DNA from: Propionicimonas sp. | GTDB lineage: Bacteria; Actinomycetota; Actinomycetes; Propionibacteriales; Propionibacteriaceae | Direction: 5' to 3' | NCBI RefSeq assembly: GCF_029975155.1 | Contig: NZ_JARKPQ010000005.1 | Coordinates: 1-64,000 of the forward strand | DNA length: 64,000 nucleotides | Shown: positions 58,601-64,000 of the stretch, in pieces | Numbering within the stretch: position 1 is the first letter of the stretch | Layout of the letters: each line of letters begins with the position of its first letter | The notes under the pieces: generated by a model | What the model was told of the DNA's origin: nothing | Seen by the model: the letters and a program-made list of their open reading frames with translations, nothing else | Database searches by the model: none | Program-made: the position numbers and the translations under genes

Positions 58601-59982
58601 TCGCGGTACAGCTTGACGATCATGTCACGCATGGATCGGGTGACCGGCGCCATGACGGACGGCGCGCGTCCGTTGTGGCTCATTGCGCTGGCTCGGACGA
58701 TCGCGTAGACGTGATCGCCGTCGGCCAGCGCTGACGGCAAGGGCTTCAGGACGAGCACTCCCACACCATCGCCGAGCACCATTCCGTCGGCGTCTTCGCG
58801 GAAGGGACGACACCGTCCGCTGGTGGACAGCAAACCCGCCTCTGCAGCAAGCGCCTGGAACCGCGGCGAGGTCACGAACACTCCGGCAACGATGGCGAGC
58901 TCGCACTCTCCACGCCGAATGCTTTCCGAGGCCATGTGGAGCGCCGCCAAGGACGAGGTGCATGCGTCGTCCACCGTCACGCAGGGGCCCCTCGTGTCGA
59001 ACCAGTGAGCGAGCCGACCGGACAAGACGGACATCTCGTTGCCGAGCAACGCCTGGGAAGAAGGCCCGTCCACCCCAACGACCTGATCCTCGTAGCCGCC
59101 GACCTTCGCTCCGACGAAGACCCCCACACGGTCACCTGCCAAGGAGGCCGGGTCATGCCCGTAGTCCTCGATTGCGTGATAGGCCTCTTCGAGCAGCAGA
59201 CGCTGCTGGGGATCCATCCTGCGCGCCTCACGAGCGCTGATGCCGAAGAACGGCGCGTCGAACCGGTCTGGGGTGGGGATGGACCCGGACGGAACCTGGT
59301 CGCAACGCCAGGTGATCGAGCCCTCATTCCTGGCGTCGGCCCCCCACAAGGCCGCCTCGAGCGCGTCGACGTTGTCGAGATCCGCGAATCTCATGGACTG
59401 GCCGACGATCGCCACGGGCACCGTGGCTTCCTCTGCTGGCGTCGAATCCGATGTGAAGTCGACGAGCCGGTGGTCGGGCGCGGGCGTGGAGAGCAGCGAC
59501 TCGATGTGCCCCGCGAGCTGCCCGGGAGTGACGAAGTCAGAGATTGCCTCGGCGCCGAGGCTGATCCCCAACTCGTCGTTGAGCGCATCGACCAAGTCGG
59601 CGGAGTCCACCGAATTTAGCCCCAAGTCCGCCCATGTTCGGGCCGGGTCCCAAGGGCCGACATCCTGCCTCAAATGCAGCTTGGCCAGTCGTTCGACGAC
59701 ATCAGACAGGGAATCACGGACGGGGGACATCGTCATGCGGTCAGCCGAAAGCAGCTCCTCGGCGGCCGTGGACAGCCCAGCCAAGGTCGGATGATCGTAG
59801 ATCGCTTCGGCACCGAGGGTGAGGCCGTACTCGGCGTTGATCTCGTCGACGAGATCGACACCGAGGACCGACGTCAACCCCTGTTCTGCCATGGGTAGCG
59901 ACGGGTCGATCTCGGCCTCGTCACCGTTGGTGATGTCAGCAAAGAGGGAAAGCAATCGAACAAGGACGGGGGTGGGAGTCAC
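46522..59982 (-). CDS. PKS-1: trans-AT PKS, ACP-ACP-KS1-cMT-ACP / KS2-KR-ACP / KS3-pseudoACP-DH-KR-ACP / KS4
   Basis: 4486 residues; start GTG 59982, 8 bases after AGGAGA and 14 bases after the methyltransferase gene. Domains: tandem ACPs (Ser38 in GLTSV; Ser124 in GLNSV) that probably carry the starter; KS1 188-595 with Cys341 and His515 but Gln475 where HGTGT has His; C-methyltransferase 880-1140 (IEVGAGTGGTT); ACP Ser1211; KS2 1290-1715 (Cys1460, His1595, His1635); KR 1900-2345 (Tyr2260, Asn2264); ACP Ser2413; KS3 2520-2955 (Cys2691, His2826, His2872); pseudo-ACP 2995-3070 (Ala3033); DH 3184-3450 (His3212, Gly3216, Pro3221, D3373xxxH); KR 3480-3850 (Tyr3770, Asn3774); ACP Ser3912; KS4 3998-4425 (Cys4167, His4302 in HGSGT, His4342); docking helices 4455-4486. 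KS1 is likely non-elongating. The absence of a loading AT, GNAT or ligase means the starter must be loaded by an enzyme not in this protein. Confidence 0.92.
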   Translation of the reverse strand: MTPTPVLVRLLSLFADITNGDEAEIDPSLPMAEQGLTSVLGVDLVDEINAEYGLTLGAEAIYDHPTLAGLSTAAEELLSADRMTMSPVRDSLSDVVERLAKLHLRQDVGPWDPARTWADLGLNSVDSADLVDALNDELGISLGAEAISDFVTPGQLAGHIESLLSTPAPDHRLVDFTSDSTPAEEATVPVAIVGQSMRFADLDNVDALEAALWGADARNEGSITWRCDQVPSGSIPTPDRFDAPFFGISAREARRMDPQQRLLLEEAYHAIEDYGHDPASLAGDRVGVFVGAKVGGYEDQVVGVDGPSSQALLGNEMSVLSGRLAHWFDTRGPCVTVDDACTSSLAALHMASESIRRGECELAIVAGVFVTSPRFQALAAEAGLLSTSGRCRPFREDADGMVLGDGVGVLVLKPLPSALADGDHVYAIVRASAMSHNGRAPSVMAPVTRSMRDMIVKLYRDSETDVRSVRLLEAQGTGSPVGDSAELSALTAALTELGAAPHSCVLGSTKSVLGHAVAASGMAAVAKVLASFRRGEVPGWVGGEADHRHLSSHDSPFVLGATPTRLASDGELPTRAGVNAYAFNGTNVHVILEQFKPARRSIGRERPQLVPVSGRTDEALRGNLAALAEWLATHDAALGDVAYTLQVGRQHYARRRAFVVDDCRTLRLQIEQALSQEGGMAPFWSSGDRRLDGERQGGSDPGSPDISADELTDLFRGYCGGATVDFERLHVSDHRQRLSLPGYRFDDHRYWIGGPTDMESASSAPHDAGPERSSVAPELSARELDEHERAHSALTAWAMQTLFAVLADAAGDWARGSSHTVDALADSVQVIDRHRQHFEHLVSMFVREGFMRAAGDHLQITASAQPMAALDERRQDIEREFAEAAVYTPLLALCFEHYPDILAGTRTSVEVLFPKVSDTPMSRLYTGNQMADLCNDLVAWQCVQHILDKVPAGRTIKMIEVGAGTGGTTRPVLEALNRWKDRIDYAYTDLSLAFSTWGAKKFQKEFPRVHFARLDISADPGEQGFAYDDADIVIATNVIHATPDIRESTRNLHSLLRPGGVLVLNELTGCPDVYAMAAGLLDGWWLFRDPEVRIPESPLLDATHWSSVLSDGGFGPTTVLGPTVGRYGVSQNVMVAAKPASIRQELRRTPGREDAGHRVDSPEAAQSRRDHGQSGSDALRATVLRSVVEAVEADVADVDADTAFVELGVDSLIAPELVATLNSVLGTQLSAAVLFEHSTLNQLIEHLRDSGVERDPGSREVREAPTPTVGLVTPARQVHANLEPPAADDDAIAIIGMSGTFPDARDPEAYWDNIVKGRCSVRPVPRERWDVDAVYDPDPDRLDRTYCKVAGLIPDADLFDPLFFRMSGRDAQITDPQQRVFLEHAWKALEDAGYPPVSLGGTKCGVYVGCVANETPLLNELEGASADHGATMGSYSSVLAARISYLLDLHGPSISIDTACSSSLVALHLAVQSLRSGETDMALAGGVFVMPSARFHVAMSNMSLLSSAGACRPFDSRADGFVPGEGAGALVLKTVGAARRSGDRILAVIRGSALNHDGASNGFTAPSARAQTDLAEEVYRQAGIDVTSIGYAEAHGTGTRLGDAVEAESLTAAHRRFTAARTYCALGSVKAGMGHAAAAAGVAGVIKVVQALRHATIPPTWHVNTPSDLMVWDESPFYFPEQATPWKAPEQGPRRATVSAFGLSGTNAHVLLEEAPAPEHADRDGGLEHVVVVSGHTETALRRNEEALLEWVERGDCDAAPRLEAIARTTQLNRTAHGHRVAVLASSTSELVTRLREHLQHGESEAVFAGQTMAQPSSIASLFSDRAGHDFLADLARRRRLKPLARAWVDGLDVPWAELHGEPLAPPVSLPPYRFDHINFQRRPSEPAGSVVYSTRHFEVKVPAWRPEPAPSSVEPLRRLLLMGDESDIAAVRRHWPSTPIILVGQASEDDLVPVGESWRISPRSAGDFDKLLAAQAGDVPIDVLNLWPLHAGSDASVDPAIGASLHLVGAAGRTSARVRRVVCVTRRGSVPRPFDDAAAAVGHSAALVAPEMTFTLLRVDGAASVGECVDHAVSEWAASDPEVLRRDGARFVPELAAPAAADEPIVIRRGAVCLVTGGMGALGRIVSRHLASTLAAHLVLVGRSAPTLATSEHLESLKSSGAASAVYLQADVSDVTAMREVVRSVRQQRGGVHAVVHAAGVLDSRPLSAMDERALEGALKAKVEGVQVLDEVTRDEDLDAVILFSSASAVLGDFGLGGYGVANRFLDAFCEYRNHLRAQGARRGATLSIDWPLWEDGAMRAGGQRLHQKASGVVPLGTAEGLAIFDTVLARGISTAVVMPAVHDGAAPAPRADADHLPTVDTTGGAAEPARPETAGSESLREQVLDATARALGIEVERIDLEADLADYGFDSVSLKTHARRLTEELGIPVSPTVFFACGTLGEVLRLLVDQHGDQIEVPPASRAPERDADPADATDSLLGDAPAPVPNGHSDLRPGDLTDGLANDAAAVNPVMDVREDASMPIAVVGMAARFPGAGNIEEYWRNLVGGVDSIVEIPRDRWDWRDWYSADGDREGRSVSKWGGFINGVDEFDSRFFKISPLEAEMMDPQQRLLLQTAWAAIEDAGWKPESITGRRLGVFVGAQFHEYAQLLASAGLSQAQIGTGVEHSMLANRISYLLDARGPSEVVDTACSGALTAVHRAMRSLRSGETEIALVGGVSLMLTPQYHVLTTQMGVASPSGRCRTFGANADGYVRGEGVGVLTLKPLAQAIRDNDHVWGVLRGSAVGHGGHAHSFSAPNPRAQADLLLAAWDDAGVDAADIGYIEAHGTGTELGDPVEVEGLSTAFDESARRSGRAPAIGACGLGSVKTQIGHLEPAAGIAGLVKLILALRHHIMPGTLNALPRNPYLELEGSPFTVVDRSTVWPTPVTDGEPRRGGVSSFGFGGANAHVVVEEHRQEPPAGEPAGGVGDPRVVMLSARTDAQLRRSARHLADFLSRDFDRRLERVRVVLGEWLGVPFSELDGDTALGDVGLDATSIALVVSRLRSQCGARPHGLVVGLDTTVAELAAGLPATVDLGDVAYTLAVGRTAHPRRYAVVVGSIDELVERLEQFADGREAETLVGGSGGSDEEAAARDWLRGEDVNWSTYMSGRKVSLPTYSFEPSRHWFSGPEPVAGTVPDAPPTHPFAGSVDEREGIWTLTTTLRGGEFFLRDHVVHGSRTLPGVAFLELARYAAGLHVGGTISVVKDLIWAKPLVAGPSPVELRSAASAGPGGTVSIEFTSDEGIHARARCLVSESAQTQQPLPIAAIRDRLTPFASGAQCYERLRGSGLEYGSSFQCLDEVWSSADEALARWTRAPQPASEQRGWVLDPATFDGALHTLLALVGQSSGNPSVPFSMGEVRIHAPLPSNGWAHATRRGQGAGHVPRFDLRITDGDGAVCVDVHDLALRQMAPAANGSYGDPEVAIGDPSTTDGVLAFAPCWVPRDLGKAAQKDRPVQVLCVGEASRLRHALEADVSVRTATVEDVFHACRDLVAQRNPGRLVIVTDRRDPVGEGLAGLARTSRLENPELAVSVVQTDGLPDVERVRQEVSRGDDDVVVLHGADGRFRQSLREIELPAPSGRPFREGAIAVVTGGRGRIGRLLAEHLVGRGVAGVVLIGRHPADAETERWARQLGVPVMLEDANVTDRAATAAALGRARDRFGGLHVLVHAAGVVRDGALARKSDADWVDVVEPKVRGAEVLDELTARDDLDLFVLCSSCSGVLGNAGQADYSYANCRLDAFARQREELVELHRRSGHTVSIAWPLWRDGGMTVPGHVVDRLRQTLGMAPMPIAVGLEVFDAATLSNQTRMGVAFGDVSTLREKLLVEDQPRDLPDASPAADEDALMRVVANLLRVDVSELDVDEDITNYGVDSIMMISLMKAIERELGVIVEPGVLAEQATIRDMAGALSGMAPEVSVPETERSLSDPSSSPEAGPLSSAPSRSSEPRPADVGGHDGRLAVIGMAGRFPGAATLDDYWRNLVDGRDVVTEIPSDRWPLDGFFSADKTAAQRSYSRWGGFLDDIYGFDAARYRITEADALAMDPTHRMLMELADELWADAGYDAAELAGSRTGVFIGGGESNYVNRAADHLLPEFERKMVVNTIPNMMAARLCDAFDMHGPAQVIDTACSSSLVAVHNACRAVLAGDCEQAIVGGIELLVDGYLHVALSKAEVLADDGICYVFDERARGMVLGEGAGLLLIKPYDAAIRDGDNVRAVILGSAVNNDGRTMGLTVPSAEGQEEVLRRAYTAAGVSPASISYLEAHGSGTLLGDPIEIRAASKVLGEHGSGIGHCGVGSVKSNVGHLLRAAAMPSVVKVVLSLQHRQIPPTLHCENPHPRFRFSESPFRPVTELEPWHVPGGGARRAGVSSFGFGGTNAHLVLEEFNAPPGFVLRRRPHPAPSFSRKQFRLRAHDESAGAGEDELERLLDAVRDGQLTVDEAFDKVEGLR
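50773..51000 (-). other. pseudo-ACP A, inside the post-KS3 linker of PKS-1
   Basis: Residues 2995-3070 of PKS-1 form an ACP-like segment (LERVRVVLGEWLGVPFSELD, then LGDVGLDATSIALVV). The modification-site serine is Ala3033 (codon GCG, 50884-50886). Ser3035 lies two residues further on and is out of register with the GLDS motif. The insert sits between SARHLADFL and DLGDVAYTLAVGR of the normal linker. A canonical DH-KR-ACP set follows. The related KS6 in PKS-2 has no insert. Confidence 0.75.
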
Positions 59983-59996
59983 TTGTCAATCTCCTG

Positions 59997-60851
59997 TCAG
60001 ATTGTCGGTCGTCTGGCGGCGCTCACATGAAGTTGTCGGATCTGGGCATGTCGGGGACTTCGCACAACGTCACGCCAGCGTCGTGAAAGGCGGCCCATGG
60101 TCGAACTGCTCAGGTAGCCGTCCTGAACGAGTCGCGACGGGATGCTGATGCCCTCGGAGCGCGAGAAGATCTCGTCACCCAGCACCGCACTGTGCGCCGC
60201 GACGATGTCGTAGTCAACGTCGACGAACCCGGTCTCGCGCAGGAGCAGCGGAAGGTCTCGGCCAATCAGTGGGTTGCCGCCCTCGTCCTCGCGCGCCCTG
60301 CAATAGGCCGAGTACACCTCGCGTAACTCCGGCACTGGCGGGCTCGCCATGAGATGCATCTCGAAGTCGTTGTCCACTACGACCGCACGTCCGCCAGGCT
60401 TGGTGATCCGAAGGATCTCGTGCAGCGCCCTCTCGGGATCGGGCAGGTGCTCGAGGACGAGTCGCACGAGCACGAAGTCGAATGCCCCCTCTTCGTAGCC
60501 AGTGTCCAGAATGCTCGCCTCTCGAACGGTCACGTCCAACGACTCCTCGGCGAACATTTCGCGAGCGCGCACCACCAGGTCGGGATCGAGTTCAAGCCCG
60601 TGCAGTTCGAGACCGGAAAACTCGTGGGCCATGTGGCGCAGAACGAAGCCGGGACCACACCCCAACTCGACGACCCGACGGGCGGCGCCGAGCCCGTAGG
60701 ACTCGTAGAGCCTTCTCTCCTTCTCCCAGAAGAGGTCGACCTGGGCCGAGAGCCGCGCCGTCTCGGCGTCGATGCCGGCGCCGATTGAGCAGACATCATA
60801 CGAACTGGCACGGGTGCGGGACGCGACGACAGGAACTCCTTGCTGCGGCAT
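59997..60851 (-). CDS. class I SAM-dependent methyltransferase
   Basis: 284 residues, soluble, Rossmann-type. The SAM-binding motif VELGCGPGF is at 61-69. An acidic motif II (ELDPD, 87-91) follows, then a DFVLVRLVLEHLPDPE stretch (125-140) and the post-motif KPGG (151-154) typical of small-molecule methyltransferases. ATG 60851 shares its A with the stop of the hydrolase gene (TGATG), so the two are translationally coupled. The PKS-1 start follows 14 bases downstream. It is probably a tailoring O- or C-methyltransferase acting on the polyketide. Acceptor and timing cannot be read from sequence. It is separate from the two C-methyltransferase domains inside PKS-1 and PKS-2. Confidence 0.8.
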   Translation of the reverse strand: MPQQGVPVVASRTRASSYDVCSIGAGIDAETARLSAQVDLFWEKERRLYESYGLGAARRVVELGCGPGFVLRHMAHEFSGLELHGLELDPDLVVRAREMFAEESLDVTVREASILDTGYEEGAFDFVLVRLVLEHLPDPERALHEILRITKPGGRAVVVDNDFEMHLMASPPVPELREVYSAYCRAREDEGGNPLIGRDLPLLLRETGFVDVDYDIVAAHSAVLGDEIFSRSEGISIPSRLVQDGYLSSSTMGRLSRRWRDVVRSPRHAQIRQLHVSAARRPTI

Positions 60852-61663
60852 CAGCGCTCCTCCAACGATTCGAGGAAGTCGATCAGTCGGTCCGCGACCG
60901 CGACCCAGTTCGAATCGAGCATGGCCGCGTGGCCAACGCCGGGCACGATGGTGGCGTCCACGCCATAGGCATCGGCAGTCGCGTGATTCACCTGCGGGGC
61001 GAAGAACAGGTCCTCTTCTCCCCCGATGACCGCCACCGGCACGCCCACCGACTTGGGGTCCCGCAGAACCATCCGTGACAGCTGCTTTCCGGCACGCTGT
61101 GACTCTCCCTGCATCCGGCTACCGTACGAGACGAGCGTGTCCTTGTCGAGATCGCCGGCGAAGAACATCCCGTAGGGGAAGGCCGCCTGATCAGTAGCGT
61201 CCTCGGGGCCGAGCTTGCCGCTGTGCAGCTTCCACAACTTGACCATGGCCCCCATGCCGAGCTTCATCCACGCCAGCGCCTCCTTCCCCCCGACGCCGGA
61301 CGGGGGCATCGAGGACAACAGCACGACGCCGGACACAAGGTCCTCGTCAGCGCCGAGGACCTTCTGAACGATGCCACCACCCATCGAGTGACCGACAACG
61401 ACCGGTCTCGTCGGCATGGCCTTCAACGTCTCGACGACGTCCTCGACGTACTGCTCGAGCCTCAGCGATCTGAGCGGCTGCGTCGTGCGGCTTGCGCCAT
61501 GTCCCCGCAGGCTGACCGCCCACGAGCCGTAGCCCCGGTCCGCCAGATACGGCTGGAACTTCTCCCAGCACCATGCCGCGAAGTATCCGCCGTGGACGAA
61601 AAGGACGGTGGTGCCACACCCCTCCCTCGTCGGTTTCACCCGAATCGTCTCCAAGTCCAGCAT
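60851..61663 (-). CDS. alpha/beta hydrolase
   Basis: 270 residues from ATG 61663, which follows AGGAG by 7 bases; an in-frame extension to 61753 has no ribosome site, though its third codon positions are G/C rich. Fold markers: oxyanion HGG (24-26), a SLRGHG turn (51-56), nucleophile elbow GHSMGG with Ser93, an acidic residue in GGEEDLF (Asp218) and the catalytic His245 in GVGHA. No signal peptide is seen. In this cluster it could act as an extra editing or release hydrolase, or as an esterase on the finished product. It differs from the C-terminal TE of PKS-5. It sits between the AT-ER gene and the methyltransferase in one operon. Confidence 0.8.
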   Translation of the reverse strand: MLDLETIRVKPTREGCGTTVLFVHGGYFAAWCWEKFQPYLADRGYGSWAVSLRGHGASRTTQPLRSLRLEQYVEDVVETLKAMPTRPVVVGHSMGGGIVQKVLGADEDLVSGVVLLSSMPPSGVGGKEALAWMKLGMGAMVKLWKLHSGKLGPEDATDQAAFPYGMFFAGDLDKDTLVSYGSRMQGESQRAGKQLSRMVLRDPKSVGVPVAVIGGEEDLFFAPQVNHATADAYGVDATIVPGVGHAAMLDSNWVAVADRLIDFLESLEER

Positions 61664-61769
61664 CACGTTTCTCCTATCGGTCTGCATCATCGGTTTCGAG
61701 TAAGTCATCCAGTACGTCTGCGTCATCCAGGCGCGTGACCGATCGGATGCCATGCGTCAACGTGGTCAG

Positions 61770-64000
61770 TCAGCTTGCGAAATCTGCGAAACCCCGTGCC
61801 CTCGAATCCAACAACCGGCCCATTTCGGTCATCAGCTTGATCCCGATGTCATCGACGTGACGGTTCCGCCAGCTCTCGAACTCGGTGCCCTTGACCCACT
61901 GGTTGAACGCCCCCAGCGCCGGTCCGCAGTGGACTTGGAAGTCGACCACTTGGGTCTTGTCTCCGGCTAGGGCGAGCTGCGTCGAATGGGCGAGGTACCA
62001 CTTGAAGACCGCCAGCATCTTCTGCCGATCGGTGGGCGCTTCCCCGCAGTTGGTGCTGACCCGCGACTTCACCTCGTCCCAGATGCCGTCGAAGGAGCGA
62101 CGGAAGTACCGCTGCTCGAGCTGGTGGCGCGTGTCCACATCGATCGCCTCCCAGGAGTCGAACTGGCGGTACAGGGAGTAGAGCTTGTTCGCGCGAGCCG
62201 GGAAGAACACTCCTCGTCGCAACACCTGCACACGGCTTCCCAGCTCGAACATGTCCCCCGCCGGCGCGTAGTCGGTGTCCTGGACGTTGATGTCCTGGAG
62301 AAGGTCCTTCACCACGTCGCTGGCCCCGGACTCGACAGTGCACTGGTTGATCGAACCGGTGACGATGTACTCAGCGCCGAGCAGGTAGGCGGCGGCCGCA
62401 GACTCAGGAGTTCCGATACCACCGGCGCCCCCGACTCGCACCCGAGGCAACTGCGGCGACTCCTCCTGCATGCGGTCCCGCAGACGGGCAATGGTGGGGA
62501 TCAGGGTGAAGGCGACCGCAGCGTCCGTGTGCCCACCCGAATCAGCCTCGGCCGTGACATCGTCTGCCATGCGCACGTCACGCGCGAGGCTCGCCTCCTC
62601 GGCCGTGATGACCGCCGCATCCTTGAGCTGCGAGACGATCGATTTCGGCGGCGGACTCATGAACGCGGCGGCGACCTCGGGGCGGGAGAGCTTGGCCATG
62701 ACCCGGTGCGGTGTGATGACCCGCCCGTCCGCACCCCTGTGCGCGCCGTTGAGTCGGAACCGGACCAGGGCCGGACTCACATCAACGAAGGCGGATGCCT
62801 CGATCACGTTCACTCCTCGCGAGAGCAGCAGATCGACCAGCTCGTCCTCGCGTCGAGGATCACCGTGGCTGTGCAGAAGGTTGAACCCAAACGGCGTCCC
62901 CGCCGGAAGCCGCCGCTGGAGGTAGTCGATCGAAACGCCGACCTCGGACAGCGGCATTCCCCCAGTGCCGACGAACCCGAGCATGCCGGCCAGCGCGATA
63001 CGCTCAACGAGTTCCTTGGACGCAATCCCGCGATACATCGAGCCGGTGACATAGGGATGCTTGAGCCCGTATGCCGAGCAGAGCGTCTCATTTCCGGGCG
63101 CTGGCACGGGGGCGGACTCGACGCGCGGCTCTGGTTGTCCCGAACTGACCGATCGACGTACCTCCTCGGCGCGGGTCGTCTTCTCGTTCTGAGCCTTCGC
63201 GTCGCTGCGCACGATCGCGCGTGTCAGGCCGGTCAGCACGTTGCCGGGACCGACTTGCTCAAGGGTCGCTCCGGCGCGCATCAGGTAGCGCACCGTATCA
63301 ACCCACTGCACGGGAGAGGTGATCTGCTCGGCAAGAAGGCGCGCCGTGTCCGCGTCATAGGGGCGAGCGGTGACGTTTGAGATGACTGGGCAACAAGGCC
63401 TCCCAAAGGAAATACCCTTCAGCTGTTGCTCGAACTGCTCCCGCGCACCGCGCATGTAGCGGGAGTGGAACGCACCGCTGACGTTGAGCGGCACGAAGCG
63501 TGCCCCCGCCGCCGTGAAGAGCCGCTCGCAACTCAGCACCTCTTCACGCATTCCGGAGATGACGACTTGCTCGGGCGAGTTAAGGTTGGCGATGTCGACG
63601 GCCTCCTGGCCGCCCTTGGCGAGGACTGCGGCCACAGCGTCTTCGCCAAGTCCCAGGACCACGGCCATTCCTCCGCCCCGGGCCCGAGCCATCAACTGAC
63701 CTCGGATCTTCACGAGGGACAGCCCCGTGGCGAAGTCCACAATCCCTGCCGCATGGAGCGCGTTGTACTCACCCAAGCTGTGTCCCGCGACGAAGTCGGG
63801 AAGGGGCGCACCGTTCGCTGTCTTGCTGAGATAGCTCAACGCATTGACGACGTAGAGGGCTGGCTGCGTGAACTCCGTGTTGTCCAGGCGATCCTTCGGA
63901 CCGGCGAGGCACAACTCCTTCACCGACCAGCCGAGGATCCGATCGGCCTGGGCGAGCTCTTCCGAGTGCTGATCAAAGAGTTCATGGCCCATACCGATGG
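61770..64000 (-). CDS. trans-acting AT-ER bidomain protein (malonyl transferase + PfaD-like enoylreductase), 5' end outside window
   Basis: At least 742 residues; the start lies beyond 64000, because the first in-window codons read IGMGHELF, normally preceded by the GQGSQ motif. Counting from Met at 63992: AT about 1-270 with GHSLGE (Ser72), Arg97 and GAFHS (His177), the pattern of malonyl-specific ATs; ER about 310-740 of the PfaD family, an FMN enoylreductase, with GGAGGIGTPE and TGSINQ nucleotide-binding stretches. Such AT-ER fusions load malonyl onto all ACPs of trans-AT PKSs and reduce selected enoyl intermediates. This fits the absence of working AT and ER domains in PKS-1 to PKS-5. It is the first gene of the visible operon. 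After the TGA at 61770-61772 the frame stays open for 31 codons to TAG 61674-61676. Confidence 0.93.
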   Translation of the reverse strand, partial: IGMGHELFDQHSEELAQADRILGWSVKELCLAGPKDRLDNTEFTQPALYVVNALSYLSKTANGAPLPDFVAGHSLGEYNALHAAGIVDFATGLSLVKIRGQLMARARGGGMAVVLGLGEDAVAAVLAKGGQEAVDIANLNSPEQVVISGMREEVLSCERLFTAAGARFVPLNVSGAFHSRYMRGAREQFEQQLKGISFGRPCCPVISNVTARPYDADTARLLAEQITSPVQWVDTVRYLMRAGATLEQVGPGNVLTGLTRAIVRSDAKAQNEKTTRAEEVRRSVSSGQPEPRVESAPVPAPGNETLCSAYGLKHPYVTGSMYRGIASKELVERIALAGMLGFVGTGGMPLSEVGVSIDYLQRRLPAGTPFGFNLLHSHGDPRREDELVDLLLSRGVNVIEASAFVDVSPALVRFRLNGAHRGADGRVITPHRVMAKLSRPEVAAAFMSPPPKSIVSQLKDAAVITAEEASLARDVRMADDVTAEADSGGHTDAAVAFTLIPTIARLRDRMQEESPQLPRVRVGGAGGIGTPESAAAAYLLGAEYIVTGSINQCTVESGASDVVKDLLQDINVQDTDYAPAGDMFELGSRVQVLRRGVFFPARANKLYSLYRQFDSWEAIDVDTRHQLEQRYFRRSFDGIWDEVKSRVSTNCGEAPTDRQKMLAVFKWYLAHSTQLALAGDKTQVVDFQVHCGPALGAFNQWVKGTEFESWRNRHVDDIGIKLMTEMGRLLDSRARGFADFAS

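Noticed and set aside
61664-61753. 30-codon N-terminal extension of the hydrolase
   Set aside because: No ribosome site before ATG 61753, while ATG 61663 has AGGAG and matches the usual start of the fold. The extension does have G/C-rich third positions, so some doubt remains.

Overview
The window is high-GC DNA with actinobacterial gene style: G/C-rich third codon positions, GTG starts with AGGAG-type ribosome binding sites, a large serine recombinase, an IS110 transposase and an ABC-F gene. I cannot name the organism from sequence alone. It holds most of a trans-acyltransferase (trans-AT) type I polyketide synthase (PKS) cluster with a decayed mobile-element edge on its left.

Left edge (1-4400): a large serine recombinase, a frameshifted helix-turn-helix gene, a frameshifted small membrane-protein gene, about 580 bases without a gene but with one good hairpin terminator, and an IS110-family transposase broken by a stop codon and a frameshift. 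This looks like an old insertion hot spot.

Resistance candidate (4377-6108): an ABC-F ATPase gene preceded by a possible 7-codon leader peptide and a hairpin, the layout of translation-attenuated antibiotic-resistance genes. It converges on the PKS operon.

PKS operon (64000 to 6171, minus strand), in order of transcription: a trans-acting AT-enoylreductase (cut by the window end), an alpha/beta hydrolase, a SAM methyltransferase, then five PKS proteins called PKS-1 to PKS-5 here. PKS-1 to PKS-4 are joined by ATGA stop-start overlaps. Together they carry 14 ketosynthases (KS1-KS14), 16 carrier domains with an intact serine, and one C-terminal thioesterase. Layout: PKS-1 ACP-ACP-KS1(His to Gln)-cMT-ACP / KS2-KR-ACP / KS3-[pseudo-ACP]-DH-KR-ACP / KS4; PKS-2 DH*-ACP / KS5-KR-ACP / KS6-KR-cMT-ACP / KS7-DH; PKS-3 KR-ACP / KS8-KR-ACP / KS9-[pseudo-ACP]-DH-KR-ACP / KS10; PKS-4 DH*-ACP / KS11-DH-KR-ACP / KS12-[pseudo-ACP]-ACP / KS13-ACP-KR; PKS-5 KS14-[degenerate AT]-hotdog-ACP-TE. 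No functional AT lies inside the PKS proteins, so extender units must come from the trans AT.

Most unusual: three ACP-shaped domains, each with the phosphopantetheine serine replaced (Ala, Ile, Pro), lie at the same spot inside the post-KS linker of KS3, KS9 and KS12. The paralogous KS6, KS13 and KS8 lack them. This looks like a recurrent non-catalytic carrier-fold insert. The terminal module also keeps the eroded remains of a cis-AT domain, which suggests it was recruited from an ordinary cis-AT PKS. The product cannot be named from sequence; the assembly line implies a long, partly unsaturated, C-methylated polyketide.
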